From Apium graveolens (taxonomy: Eukaryota; Streptophyta; Magnoliopsida; Apiales; Apiaceae): a stretch of DNA of 64,000 nucleotides. The translations under genes were made by a program, and so were the position numbers. Below, one piece after another: positions 1 through 11,072 of this stretch. Numbering within the stretch: the first letter of the stretch is position 1; each line of letters opens with the position of its first letter. Under the pieces are notes generated by a model. The model made no database searches. It was not told where the DNA came from and saw only the letters and a list, made by a program, of their open reading frames with translations. The stretch covers positions 303,649,203 through 303,713,202 of the forward strand of contig NC_133650.1 of the NCBI RefSeq assembly GCF_009905375.1, read 5' to 3'.

Positions 1-1
1 T

Positions 2-1124
2 AGAGTAACGGCCATGGCCGAAATTCCTTCTCCATTCTCTGTAGCAGTAAGAAAAGCTCAGTTGCCGGCCGAATATCGTAACACTACTAGCGATCTCCGT
101 TTTCATGGAAGTTCGGATCTTATGGAATTCTTGGGCCGATTCAATATAGAGATGGACGTGTATCAAGTCCCAGACTTGGCTCGATGTCGGCTCTTGGCGG
201 CGACTTTTAGGAAGAGCGCCCAACAATTATTTCAGAAGCTCGGACCGGGGGTGATCACTTCCTGGGACCAAATGAAGACGCTGTTCTTGACCAAGTTCCA
301 AGCCGCTGTGAGATATGCTTCGTCCATCACAACTCTTTCCAACGTCAAGCAACAACGCTGAGTCCACCAGCGTAAAAGGTGCTTCGGACGAAGCTTTGAA
401 AAGTTTTTTGATAGCAGGGTTGAGGGTCAGCTCGTATTTCTGGAAGCATTTACAGGGAAAAGACCCAGCTACTCTGGCAGATGTTTTTGCTTTGGCAGAA
501 TCATTTAAGGTCATAGAAAAATCTCTGGCAGAGGTACATCCAACTTTGCAAACAAGCCAGAAAGGTAGAGCGACGAAGAGAGACAGATCTCCAAGCCCAA
601 GATATCGAAGGAGTAGTCGAAGCCTGAATCGGGTAAATGCTACGACCACAAGGAGGGAATGGAGCCCTCCCTCGAGTTATGACAACAGAACGATCAGATA
701 CACGCCTTTGGCCGCATCTATTGAACACATCTTTGAGGTAAACAAGAACATGGGGCTGTTTAAAAAACATGAGGCTCTATCATCTTGGTAAAGCAAAAAT
801 AAGAAGAAATATTGTGAATACCACAAGTCATCCGGACACAACACACATGAGCGTCGGCAACTGAAGGATGAGATCGAAGCTCTTATCAAGGAAGGATATC
901 TTGGCGAATGGGTGGTGAAGGAAGTAAGGAGACATAAAGATGGTGCCGACGGGGTAGAGGAAGAAGGAGGTCGTGCCCCTCAGGGGTCTAACAACGAAAT
1001 TCTGGAAGAAAATAAGTTCGTCAGGGATGGTAGCATCCGAGAAATCTACATGGAGATCCTGGGATGGAATGCAGTAACAGAGCCTTGGCAAGGTATGCAA
1101 GGGAAGCCCGATTCAGACATCTAA
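2..1124 (+). pseudogene. gag: Tat element gag, broken, 5' truncated by window edge
   Basis: The frame is open from the window edge; the first ATG is at 14 but the true start is probably upstream. The opening part matches the retrotransposon Gag (capsid) domain, with the LPAEYRNT and LRFHGSSDLMEFL stretches and the Trp-containing SWDQMKTLFLTKF helix. The frame shifts near 340-361 into the frame that runs to a TAA at 789-791. The same frame continues after this stop with a Cys/His segment (CEYHKSSGHNTHERRQLKDEI), the usual C-terminal gag signature of this lineage, and ends at 1124. One frameshift and one internal stop make it non-functional. It would form the virus-like particle of the element in the cytoplasm. 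Confidence 0.8.
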
Positions 1125-1604
1125 CCGACATTCACAGGGTGGAGACTCGGCCACCCAAAGTATTTAAGGGCAAATCCATAGATATCACCTTCAGGGAAGC
1201 AGATGCCCGGTGGGTGCACCACCCTCACAATGATGCACTGGGTTATTTCCATCCAAATCGGAACCAAGAATGTCCATAGAGCCTTCGTAGACAATGGAAG
1301 CTCGGAAAACATCCTCTACTACAACACTTTTAAGAAGATGGGGTTACCTGATCGGGACATGTCAGGAGAAGATTTTTGGGTCTACGGTTTCTCTGGTGAA
1401 GGAGTTAGAGTCATGAGATCAATTCGATTGCCGTGTACCTTGGCGGAAAGTCCGTTGTCCGTAACAAAGATGCTCGAGTTCAAGGTTCTAAATCAGGTTT
1501 CATCCCACAACGTGCTGCTAGGACGACCTTTTCTTAGGGAAATGAGGGTCATCACTTTAATCCACCATCTTACCATCAAGTTTCCAACCCAAAAACGGAG
1601 TTGA
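1125..1604 (+). pseudogene. Tat element aspartic protease, frameshifted
   Basis: A conserved lead-in (ITFREADARWVHHPHNDAL) lies in one frame around 1180-1240. The catalytic part is in another frame from about 1240 and holds DNGSS (normally D-S/T-G-S-S) followed by the ILYYNTFKKMGL helix and the second-half LLGRPFLREM strand. The protease would cut the Gag-Pol polyprotein. A one-base frame change separates the lead-in from the active site, and the second residue of the active-site triad is Asn, so activity is unlikely. A stop at 1602-1604 ends it. Confidence 0.75.
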
Positions 1605-1788
1605 AAGCATAAAGGGCTCTCAATATGACTCTCGAGAATGTTACAGGCAAGCTATAAGGGGCTTTAGGAGAAAGGATGTCTGAAACGAAGATGCATCAAA
1701 TGATGAACGAGAAAGAAGTATCGAACAACCGATCGAGGAAATTCGGGTCCATTACTATGTTGAGCGAGAAAATGAATGTCCCTCTGAA

Positions 1789-2112
1789 TTGCCTCCGACG
1801 ACGTTATTCTTAGAAGACACAATCAGGATTGAAATGTTGGAAGAAGAAGAGCCCCCAAATGACATAATCCAAGCAAATTTCAACAGGGAACGGCTCGAAG
1901 GAAGATTTGATGTCTTACAGTGTCTTGGACAAGATATGTATAAGGTAGATGCCCCTCTCCATGAGGGCGCGCCCTTATCCTCAAGAAATCCAAAGGAAGT
2001 GGATGCCCCTATGACACAGGGCGCGCCTTCTGGGCAGAAGAAGTTGATGCTCCTCTCCAAGAGGATGCGCCTTCTATGCAAAATGATGAGGATCATAATC
2101 AGCTCGACTTAG
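1789..2112 (+). other. Protease-RT linker of Tat element with three VDAP...GAP repeats
   Basis: This linker encodes an acidic segment and then three diverged units of the form VDAP(L/M)-x-x-(G/D)AP, about 54 bases apart. Two of the three units contain perfect GGCGCGCC (1966-1973 and 2020-2027), and the third has a decayed copy near 2064. The motif is read as Gly-Ala-Pro here. The frame differs from the following RT frame, so an indel lies near 2080. Confidence 0.6.
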
Positions 2113-3542
2113 ATCCATGGATACCAATGCCAACGGAAAAGATAGGGCCAGTGGAAGACACGATTGAAACCCATGTCGATAAAAAGGATCCAAGCAAAGT
2201 CTTGAGAATTGGATCTCAGTTGGCTCCGAGATTGAAAGAAGGGCTTTCAATATTTCTCTTGGCAAACCTTGATGTATTTGCGTGGAGCCATTCAGATATG
2301 GTGGGAATTGACCCAAAGGTCATGTGCCATCGATTGAACATTGATTCCAAACGCAAAGGGGTCCGACAAAAGCGCAGGGTCGTAAGTGGGGAAAGGGCTG
2401 TTGCCTTGACAGAAGAAGTAGATAGACTCTTAGATGTCGGACTAATCAAAGAATCTTTTTACCCAGATTGGTTGACAAATCCGGTGTTAGTGAAAAAACC
2501 TATCGGCAAGTGGGGAACATGTGTGGACTTCACCGATCTAAACAAAGCGTATCCAAAGGATAGCTTCCCTTTGCCAAGAATTGACCAGTTGGTCAATGCT
2601 ACGGCAGGACATGCCCTGCTGAGCTTCATGGACGCATACTCTAGCTATAACCAAATCCCCATGTATGGTCCTAACCAAGAACACACTTCTTTCATTACTG
2701 ATAGGGGGCTCCATTGCTATATTGGGACGCCGTTTTGTTTAATTAACGTTGGGGCAACTTATCAAAGGTTGGTAAACAAAATGTTCAAGGGACAAATCAG
2801 AAAGACAATGGAGGTGTACGTGGATGATATGCTTGTGAAATCTAAAAGAGCGGAGGATCATATAGCGGACTTGGCTGAGATGTTCCACATTTTGAGAAAA
2901 TATAGAATGAAGATGAATTCCCAGAAGTGTATATTTGGTGTGGGATCAGGGAAATTCTTGGGGTTCATGGTTAACCACCAAGAAATCAAAGCCAATCCTG
3001 CAAAGATCAAGGCCCTGCTGGACATGAAATCTCCCACCAACATTAAGCAAGTGCAGAGTTTAACCGGAAGGATTGCGGCGCTAAATCGATTTGTATCAAA
3101 GTCCTCAGATATATGCAAAGAATTCTTTAAAGCAATTAAAGGAATGGGAAAAGACTTCGTGTGGACCTCGGAATGTGAGGAGTCCTTTCAAAAAATCAAA
3201 GAACAATTGGGAAACCCTCCCATGTTGGCCAAGCCAGAGGATGGAGAGACATTGATCATTTATTTGGCAGTCTCAGAGTATTCGATCAGCGCGACATTGG
3301 TAAAAGAAGCAGAAGGTTGACAGTCGCTGATATACTATGTCAGTAAGAGGTTATTGGATGCAGAGACTAGATATACCAGCATGGAGAAATTAGTGTACGC
3401 CCTTATCCTTGCGGCACGGAAGTTAAGGCCATATTTCCAAGCTCACCGAATAGAGGTCCGCACTGCTTATCCTCTCCGGCATATTCTACATAAATCAGAA
3501 TCATCAGGAAGAATGCTAAAATGGGCGATAGAGTTGGGATAA
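2076..3542 (+). pseudogene. pol: Tat element reverse transcriptase and RNase H
   Basis: A 414-codon open stretch contains a full gypsy-type reverse transcriptase: LIKESFYPDWLTNPVLVKK, CVDFTDLNKAYPKDSFPLP, the FMDAYSSYNQI palm segment and the catalytic YVDDM box, then the thumb (KFLGFMVN, SLTGRIAALNRF). It ends at a TGA (3318-3320) inside the first RNase H; the same frame continues (YYVSKRLLDAETRYTSMEKL) to a TAA at 3540-3542, then resumes. RT copies the element RNA into DNA in the particle and RNase H removes the template. Two in-frame stops disable this copy, but the domain itself is nearly complete. Confidence 0.92.
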
Positions 3543-3548
3543 TTTGAT

Positions 3549-4235
3549 TTGGAATATTGCCCTCGTAAAGCAATCAAGGGACAAGCGTTGGCTGATTTCA
3601 TACTTGAGTTTGACTCTGAAGTTGACGATAAGGCTATAGTGTTGGCAGAACCTTCCTCACAAGAGAATCCTCCTAATAACATGAGAGAAGAGTTCCCGCA
3701 CCCTTGGTGGATCTTGCATGTCGATGGGGCCGTAAACAATAATGGAGCAGGAGCCGTGATTATTTTGATCACCCCGGAAGGGCATCGTCTGATGAGTGCC
3801 ATTCACTTCAAGTTTTACGTCACTAACAACGATGTTGAGTATGAAGCATTAATCAATGGTTTGAAGATAGCTCTGAAAGTGTGGGTTGTGAACTTGATCG
3901 CTCGAAGTGACTCAGAGTTAGTAGTGAACCAAGTCAACGGAGGTTTCCAGGCCCGAGGACCTCGGACAGAGCTATATATGAGATGTGTGCAGCGTCTACT
4001 GGAAAGGTTTGGAAGTGTTAGGCTAAAAGGTGTACCGAGGGAAGAAAATAGCAATGCAGATGCTTTGGCAAAGATGGGGTCGCAAATGGACAGCGTTCAA
4101 CTTGGGCAAATCCCTTTGGGGATCCAAGAAATCCCGAGTATTCCAGAGGTAGGGGTGTTCCAGACACAGGAGATCCCACATGAAAATTGGATGACTCCCA
4201 TTCATGACTATATTCGAATGGGAACTTTGCCATAA
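3549..4235 (+). pseudogene. Second (archaeal-type) RNase H of Tat pol
   Basis: It lies in the same frame as RT and follows it directly. The core is WWILHVDGAVNNNGAGA, then VEYEALINGL, RSDSELVVNQVNG and ENSNADALAKMGS, which supply the D-E-D-D acidic set of an RNase HI fold. Plant Tat-lineage elements carry this extra RNase H after the original one, so it is a good lineage marker. The frame ends with TAA at 4233-4235 ahead of integrase. Confidence 0.85.
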
Positions 4236-4295
4236 GACAAGTTACAGGCTCGATGCCTTCGCTACCAGGCTGCGAAGTACGTTGAATATGATGGA

Positions 4296-5418
4296 GTGTT
4301 GTATAAGAGGGGGTTTAACCAACCACTGTTACATTGTGTAGATCTAGAAGAATGGAATTATATTCTTAGGAAGGTACACGAAGGTATTTGTGGCAATCAC
4401 TCGCGGGGTGGTTCGTTGGCGATGAAAGTCCTCAGACAAGGATATTACTGGTCAACCATAAAAGAAGATGTCTTCAAGTTTGTTAGGGCATGTGATCGCT
4501 GCCAACGATTCGCTAATTATTCCAATGCCCCGTCGGCATCTATCACTTCGCTGGCAAGTCCTTGGCCTTTTACCATGTGGGGGATTGATCTCATTGGGGA
4601 ATTTCTCAAGGCCAAAGGGGTTGTGAAGTTTGTTGTGGTGGCTGTTGATTATTTCACAAAATGGGCGGAAACTATGCCACTGGCCACGATCACGGCAAAG
4701 AAAATCAAAGACTTTGTCTTCAACTCCATAGTCTGCAGGTTCAGTATCCCATATAAACTCATATCAGATAATGGAAAACAGTTTGATAGTAAAGAGCTAA
4801 AGAAGCTTTGTGAAGAATTGAACATCAAGAAAGATTTTGCTGCGGTTTACCACACACAAAGCAATGGTCAGATAGAAGCCATAAATAAGATTATCAAACA
4901 CACTTTAAAGGCTAAGCTGGAAGAAAAGAAAGGAGATTGAGGAGATGCCCATGGTCCTTTGGTCTTACAACACAACTCCTAGATCGACCACGGGAGAGTC
5001 CCCTTTTTTGCTAACTTACGGATATGAGGCTATGGTCCCCGTAGAGGTAGGAGATGGATCTCTACGAAGGAATTTGTTTGTTGAGGAAGATGCGAAAGTT
5101 AACCAAAGGCTCCACCTAGATTTTCTGGACGAAGCCAGAATGAACTCTCAGTTGAAGCTTGCTGCATATCAGCAGAGAATTGTAAGGTATTTTAATAAGA
5201 AGGTGAAGTCTGTGCCTTACAAGGTGGGAGATCTTGTGTTGCGAAAAGTCATGCCGAATAATATAATAGCTCAATATGGGGTGCTTGGAGTTAACTGGGA
5301 AGGACCATACAAGGTCAAAGCTATATTTTGGAAGGGAACCTATCGTTTAGAGGATTTGGATGACAAGCTTATTCCCCGGGCTTGGAATGCAGAGCACTTG
5401 CGGAAGTACAATCAGTAG
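4296..5418 (+). pseudogene. Tat element integrase, frameshifted before C-terminal domain
   Basis: The first part (4296-4940) has the zinc-binding HHCC domain (HEGICGNHSRGG...CDRCQRF) and the DDE core: Asp in WGIDLIGEF, Asp in LISDNGKQF, Glu in SNGQIEAINK. A TGA at 4938-4940 and a one-base shift separate it from 4945-5418, which encodes the end of the core (WSYNTTPRSTTGESPF) and the GPYKV/LR..V C-terminal domain, finishing at HLRKYNQ. Integrase inserts the cDNA in the nucleus. Broken but clearly recognisable; this completes the PR-RT-RH-aRH-INT order of gypsy elements. Confidence 0.9.
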
Positions 5419-6205
5419 GGTGTGGTTTCAGCACCCTCGTTCTTATAACTGATTTTTATGTAATAGACTAGTAGCAAATAAATTCCTCCTAGTCTAGGGG
5501 GATAGTATACATGGTTACGAACCTTGGAATTAGCTGAAGGATAAAATTTTCAAATAATTTCCCCACAGAGCATAGTAGTCATGGGACTGGTGTAATTTGT
5601 ACACTAGAGCGCATTATCAGTAAAAGAAAAAAGTTGCTTCAAATTGCTTTATATGCTTGGTTTATATAAGAGAAAGTTAGGGCGCGCCCTCAGTAAAGAG
5701 CCCCTTAATGATAAAGGAAAAGTTATTTGTAATACACAAACAAAAGATATCCATGACATCTAAGGAATATGTACTAAGAAACAATTTTCTCTAAATCAGA
5801 AATTGTAAGGCCTCATATCTAAGAATATCTGATTTGGAAGAATATTATGTTCTATGTCCACCCATGGTTAAAATATCAAGGCGCGCCTTTATTGTAAGAC
5901 GCGCCTCAAACTTCCGTATACTTATCAAATCTTGTCAAAGCAAAAATAGAAGTGTATGATTGTCTAGAAAAAACTAAGACAAAACCCTGTATAAAATAAG
6001 GCGCTCCCTAATGATAGAGGCGCCTTGACAAATTTTATATGCATACTGAAAGAAACAAAGTTAAATGAAACCTTACGATAGTCATAATGCAAATTAAAGA
6101 GTAGCAAAACATACAGTCATACAAATTTGCACAACATCAAAAGAGGGCTGGAACCTCAATGTATATAAAAAACCAGGATTAAAAGGACAAGACTAAACAA
6201 GAAGA
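5419..6205 (+). other. Tat post-integrase spacer, non-coding
   Basis: I see no gene here. It holds perfect GGCGCGCC at 5681-5688 and 5880-5887 and decayed forms (GACGCGCC near 5899, GGCGCTCC and GGCGCC near 5999-6025). It separates the sense integrase from the 3' end of the antisense gene. Confidence 0.6.
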
Positions 6206-8961
6206 TTAGGGCGCGCCCTCGGCATTCTCAGTTGGGGGAATCGACTGAAGAGGAATTGTAGGGTCGACTTCAAGCGCGTCCTTAGAAGCCTCATCAGTGG
6301 GTGCGCCTTCAGCTTCTTCCTCCTCCAACCCAAGCTCTACCCTTTTTGCTTTGATCTCTGTAGCATACTCCTTTTTGAACTCCACCATCTCAGCCACCAT
6401 CTCTTCCCCAAACTTCTCAAATGTATAATCAGGATCGTTAGCCACAAAACCAATCCTGTAGAAGTGGAAACCATTGGAAAAAGTCTCATCAGTGACATCC
6501 ATCTTCTCCTCAGGCCACCCATTCTTTTGCTGCACTTCAAGGTACTCAATCCTCATGTTGGATCCTCCCAGCTCAGTGTGAAGAGAGGTAGCCTTCTTAT
6601 TGGCAATCTCAAGTTGGGAGGTCAGATTAGCCACCTCATCTTTGAGGAAGGAAATTTCAGAGTCCTTGGATTTGATATCCTTGGCATGAAGAAAATCTTT
6701 GTCCTTCAAAGTGTTCTGCAAAATGTTGTTGTCACCTTGCAGCCTTTCCAGGCGCGCCTTTTCTCCCAAAAGTTTATCCACTACTTGATTAGAGTGGATA
6801 AATAGCTGGCAAGAAGCCTTGATAGAAGCCTTGGTAGCATCCTCTAAACTCGTACCTTGCCACTGTTCCACTTCCTCGTCTGTCACATGGAGAGAACCCA
6901 ATGGGCCTGGACAGGGCAGTAGAGGATCCGGAAGGCGCGCCATCAGCCCTTGGTCTCTTAGACGTGCCCTGTTTTTTAGTCAGATCAATGATTGGCCTCT
7001 TTAGAACCGGGACAGGTTGAGGAACAGGGATTGGAGTGAGAGTAGGTATTTGAGTCATGGTAGCATCTTTCTTTGGCTTTGCCTTGGGTTTTTCGCCAGT
7101 ACGAGATCCAAATGATTTAGGGATCTTGGGAGGAGCCATTTCTGCACAAAAAAACATATGGAAAGACATCAGGAATAAAAAGTTGAGGCGAGCCTGAAAG
7201 CAGGGCGCGCCCTGAATTTTTAAATATAACAGGATAAATATGTCATTAAGCACATGAATGCAAGAATGTATGACATAAGTAAGGAATGATAAGAAAATAG
7301 CGTGTACAGAACAGTATACTAAACAGGATAAGTAAACACTTAGATCACTATATAAAAGTGCATAAGATAAAGTCAATGTATAGAAGACGCGCCACAAGAA
7401 TTACAAGGCGCTCCCTCCTAAATGCTTGGGTTATCCAAACCTAGGGGAGGTTCTAGTGGGGCGGTACTGTCCTCATATTCATCTTCATCCCCTTCTTCGT
7501 CACTATCAATCTCCATGACGCGATTTATAGGGACGCCCTTCCTAAACTCCATATATTTGCATTTGGTTCCAACACGATCTGACATGATCCCAACCCTCAT
7601 TAAGTTGGACCTAGTGACTAATGTCTTCAAGTTCCATCTTTCTGCAACAATTTTAAGTATTGAATCAGCACACTCCTTGGGCGCGCCCTCAAGTTCGTAC
7701 ACAGAAGGTTTTTCTGTTATAATAAAAAGAAAGAATATGAGAATAGGTAAAAAAGACAAAAGGCAGCGAGGATAAAGGCGCGCCCTTACTTGGTTCCCTG
7801 TTAAATTGAATTCTGATCCTGGGCACATCATACAGATAAAAGAAATTCTCTTTCCACTCCTTTTTATGGCTGACTTTCCCTGAGGATAAGCCTTTCTTGT
7901 TGTGTTGTTTGTCCACAACTAAGTAATAATATCCATGATCAGATTTCCTAAGGCTGAAGAAATGACTCACCTCATTCATAGTGGGAGCTGGGAAACCCAT
8001 GTCCATATATAAGATGTATAGAGCCAGAACAAACTTATCGCTGTTAGGAGACAGTTGGAGTGGCGCCAAGTCATACATCTCGATCACATCCCTCAAAAAA
8101 TGATGGAGAGGCGCGCCCACTCACAGGGACACCAGCTTTGGGCTTGTAACCATCCTAGGAATCCTGAAATTTCTGCCATAATTAAAGAGATGGGGGCGCA
8201 TCATGCTTAGAGGGCGCACCCATATCCTCTCCATATCATAATATTCCATCAGCCATTCTAATTGCTCATCTGAAGAATTAGAGGAGAGCCCCACACAAAA
8301 TAACTTCCCTTGCTCTTTTCTGAAATGTTTCTTCACAGCCTCTATGCAGACCTCATACTTGCTCCAGTCGAAGTCCAGCTCACTATCAGAAACCTCATAA
8401 TGCTCAAATGGAATGGGGGAAGGCTCAGGGGAATTAGAGACCTGTAAGGTGTCTTCATCAAAGAAATTCGATTCTTCCTTAAGCTCAGGAGACATATCAT
8501 CAGACGCGCCATCTGGAGTAGGAGGAGTGGGCGCGCCCTGATGTTGTTGTAGGGAAATGCTTGGAGAAATAGCCCTGTAGGAAACCTTAAATGGTCCTTC
8601 CCCAACGTTTACTCCAATTTCGATGCCCATGTATCTATCTGCATTCAAGGACTCCAACCAATCATCATCGTCGAATTCTGTCTCGATAGGAGCAGGAGAG
8701 TCTCATTTTGGACTAGTTTTTGTTTGCCACATCTACGAGATAGAGGGATGTGGTCCATAGATGAACTGTTAGAGGAATCGGCCATCAAGTTGCCTTCTTT
8801 GGAATCTTTGACAAGGCGCGCCGCCCGGTTTAAAAACTCAGGAGTATGGTGGGCATTCAGAGGTTGAGGTTTAAAGTAAGTGTTAGGAGGAGAGTAGATT
8901 CCAAGGTTCGAAATCAATTCCTTGAAGGGGTGGAAAAGCGAAGAAGCGCCCTCGTCTTTCA
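6206..8961 (-). pseudogene. Antisense extra gene of Tat element (putative gypsy-type transposon protein), spliced, broken
   Basis: Inferred three coding exons on the minus strand: 8961/8785 to 7790, 7713-7441 and 7141-6206. Both introns have GT/AG ends, pyrimidine-rich acceptors and matching phase 1, which supports the model. A start at 8785 (MADSSNSSS) fits. Residues encoded at 8120-7800 (LRDVIEMYDLAPLQLSPNS...) match the Pfam family for putative gypsy-type transposon proteins (PF04195, Transposase_28). The last exon begins with a basic Pro/Lys region and encodes a coiled coil (about 6780-6540) and an acidic tail. Frame errors lie near 8698 and 6930, and a TGA at 8121-8123. Its function is unknown; antisense ORFs at this place are known in Grande-like elements. 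Many GGCGCGCC copies fall in it. Confidence 0.7.
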
Positions 8962-9691
8962 GCTGCCAAAAGAAAAAGCAAACATCATTGAGGGCGTGTC
9001 TAGTTAAAAAAAAAGAAGAAAAGAAGAAGAAAAGAGAAGGATAATAGAAGGCAAGTGTTGGAAAGGTAGCATGCCCCATTATAAGGAGGGTAAACAAGCA
9101 TTTATCAATTTATCAGACGTGCCCTACACTAAGAAGGCGCGCCCCATGAGAATTATATTTATTACAGCACAGGAAAAATTATTTAAAAGGAAAGGCACAC
9201 CCTATAAAGGAATAAGGCGCGTCTAAATCTGATATCTTTGCTGATGGATAAAAGAAAGGGCTCACTTTAAGTTGTTGGCAAACCTAAAATGGGTACAGTG
9301 ATATACGCATTCTGATCCCAAATTAGGCATAAAAAATAATAACAGTTGAAATTCTTAAAATCATGAATTTGAATTTCAGAACCCAAACATTTTAGATTAA
9401 AGCCACTAAAATTTGAATACATATGATATATACATACAAAAATATACATATTCAAGAATAGAAGATGAACAGTTTATATGTCATGCATGATGATTTAATT
9501 GATGAAATTCAGAAATATAAAAAGCTTTATGTACCTTTTTGATCGGAGAAGAAGATTGACCGAAAAAATTGAAGAAATGGTGGAGAATAAGGCCGGTTCT
9601 GAACAAATATGTCTCCCGTCGGTGTGGTGTTTTTGAGAGAAAAGTAAAGTAAGAGAGGGGTAATGAAGTAAAAGGGTAAAAAGTAATTACT

Positions 9692-9701
9692 TGTATTTAT
9701 A
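9692..9701 (-). promoter_or_regulatory. Probable TATA box of the antisense gene
   Basis: The minus strand reads CTATAAATAC, followed by a pyrimidine-rich stretch rich in CTCTCTTACTTT, as in many plant start regions. It lies about 0.9 kb upstream of the proposed ATG at 8785 and points toward the antisense gene. Inferred only from sequence. Confidence 0.45.
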
Positions 9702-9988
9702 GGTAAAAATGACAGTTGTCGGTCCCATCAATCATGTCCATCACGTCTATCACGATTCCCGAAATAAAAGGGACCATTTTAAAAACCGTTCGAATTACAA
9801 GAATACGTTTTCAAGAAGGCGCGCCCTGTCCGGCTGCAGCAATTTGAAATTTTGAATAAAAAAAATTGGAAATTCAAAGGGGGCGCCATGTTGAAGGCGC
9901 GCCTTGTAAAAAAGTATTGATAAATAAGTTTATATAAATTTTGATAAAGATAAGTAAAAATTCCAATCCCATTTCCAATGACATATGG

Positions 9989-10002
9989 AATTTGGGGGTA
10001 GT
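9989..10002 (+). promoter_or_regulatory. Polypurine tract of Tat element
   Basis: The run AATTTGGGGGTAGT lies directly before the LTR start TGTTATGCC at 10003. This is the expected second-strand primer position. Confidence 0.75.
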
Positions 10003-10520
10003 TGTTATGCCTGAAATTTGGTATAAACCCTACTTTGGGTCAAAGTCAAATAATGTGGCTAAAATAAAGATATGAATGCCTAGAATTAAGGAGAGAACGA
10101 GGCAAGTTTCCTTCCTAAAAAGGGAAGAGGCGCGCCCTTTGAATTAAGGAAGGGCGCGTCATGTGTTTTTGAAGGATTATTGCTTTGATGCACTTCGTAA
10201 ACATCGAAGGTGCACCCTCATGAGAAGAGGGAGGTGCGCCCTGTTGATTAAGAAGGAGGTTTTAGTTAATACCTTCGATTTGATTCCTTACCGGTGGAAA
10301 ATGCCCAGGGCGCGTCCTAAAGTAGTAAAGATGATTTGATGAGATATTAGTTTGGCTGAGTTTTCAAGAGGATTCAAGGAAGACAGAGATGATTATTACT
10401 AACGTATTTGTTGCAGGTACTGTATTGAAGAACTTTTTCCTATAGTACATCTACAGGAAGACGGTGTCCGTGGTCAGAGACCTCCAGGGGTATGCCTGGA
10501 CGGAAGGCCTCCTCCTGTAG

Positions 10521-10610
10521 TCTATGAGTGTCCTCATTGGGGATGTGGGGTAAATTCTGGTGTGTGCTTTGGGAGATTTGTCTCTGTAGTCAACGAGTGT
10601 CCTCGTTGGG
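10521..10610 (+). other. Pair of covarying hairpins in Tat LTR
   Basis: A direct repeat of about 25 bases contains two small hairpins with the same TGTC loop: ATGAG-TGTC-CTCAT (10524-10537) and CAACGAG-TGTC-CTCGTTG (10591-10608). The stems differ but both stay paired. Confidence 0.55.
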
Positions 10611-10975
10611 AGACTTCGGAGTATCCTGCACTTTGCACCCAAAAGTTTGGGATCACTTGTCCTGTAATCTGGTAGGGGCTCCTTACCGGGGGACAAGGAT
10701 GCGTCCAACATTTGGGGTGAACCACGGCTATACCTGCGTCCACGGACTAGAGAAACCGCTGGTAGCGGATGGTTATCCTTGGCCAGGGAGATGCCTTATC
10801 TGTGAAGTCTCGAAGCCGCGGACGAGCCTTGGGCCTTTGTGGTTGGGCTCCATCGGTGGACATTCCTAAAGCTAGTAGAAGACAGTTTCCAGTGGGTTTT
10901 CCACTAGACCTCGGAACAAGAGGTATAGGCCCATTAGGTTTCTTATTCTCCAAGAACTACGTTGGCTTGATTCCG

Positions 10976-10984
10976 TATAAATAG
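10976..10984 (+). promoter_or_regulatory. TATA box of Tat LTR
   Basis: TATAAATAG followed by GGATAC, about 95 bases before the copia-B insertion. It is the best core promoter in the LTR and would place the transcript start near 11010. Confidence 0.65.
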
Positions 10985-11072
10985 GGATACATAGGCAAAT
11001 TTTAATGGGTCAGAAGCGAGAGCATAAAGGAGCCACCACTAACCCTAAGCAATCTCAGCCACCAATAACCAC

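Larger units (their letters stand above)
8962..10002. other. Spacer between antisense gene and 3' LTR of Tat element
   Basis: It contains no convincing sense gene. It should hold the promoter and leader of the antisense gene: a TATA box on the minus strand near 9692-9701, then CT-rich leader sequence, a possible donor near 9533 and an acceptor at 8962. GGCGCGCC lies at 9135, 9818 and 9895. The right end is the polypurine tract. Confidence 0.5.
1966..10136. repeat. Dispersed GGCGCGCC palindrome, 17 perfect copies
   Basis: Perfect copies start at 1966, 2020, 5681, 5880, 6210, 6751, 6933, 7204, 7680, 7777, 8110, 8530, 8815, 9135, 9818, 9895 and 10129. Most are flanked as (A/G)GGGCGCGCCC(T). Near-copies such as GGCGCGTC, GACGCGCC and GGTGCGCC lie between them and 10320. 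I found none in the window outside this element. The copies sit in the protease-RT linker, exons, introns and non-coding spacers, but not in the RT or integrase domains. Confidence 0.93.
10003..11072 (+). repeat. Tat 3' LTR, first part (interrupted by copia-B)
   Basis: Begins TGTTATGCC right after the polypurine tract. Its sequence resumes at 44763 and appears to end at 44912 with CAACA, giving about 1.22 kb. A strong TATA box (TATAAATAG) lies at 10976-10984. The short reading frames in 10450-10985 overlap on both strands and look like chance. ACCAC at 11068-11072 is the copia-B target duplication. Confidence 0.8.

Noticed and set aside
10451..10984. Overlapping ORFs of 68-113 codons on both strands in the Tat LTR
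   Set aside because: They fall inside the LTR, have no recognisable domain, overlap each other on both strands and reflect a locally GC-rich segment.
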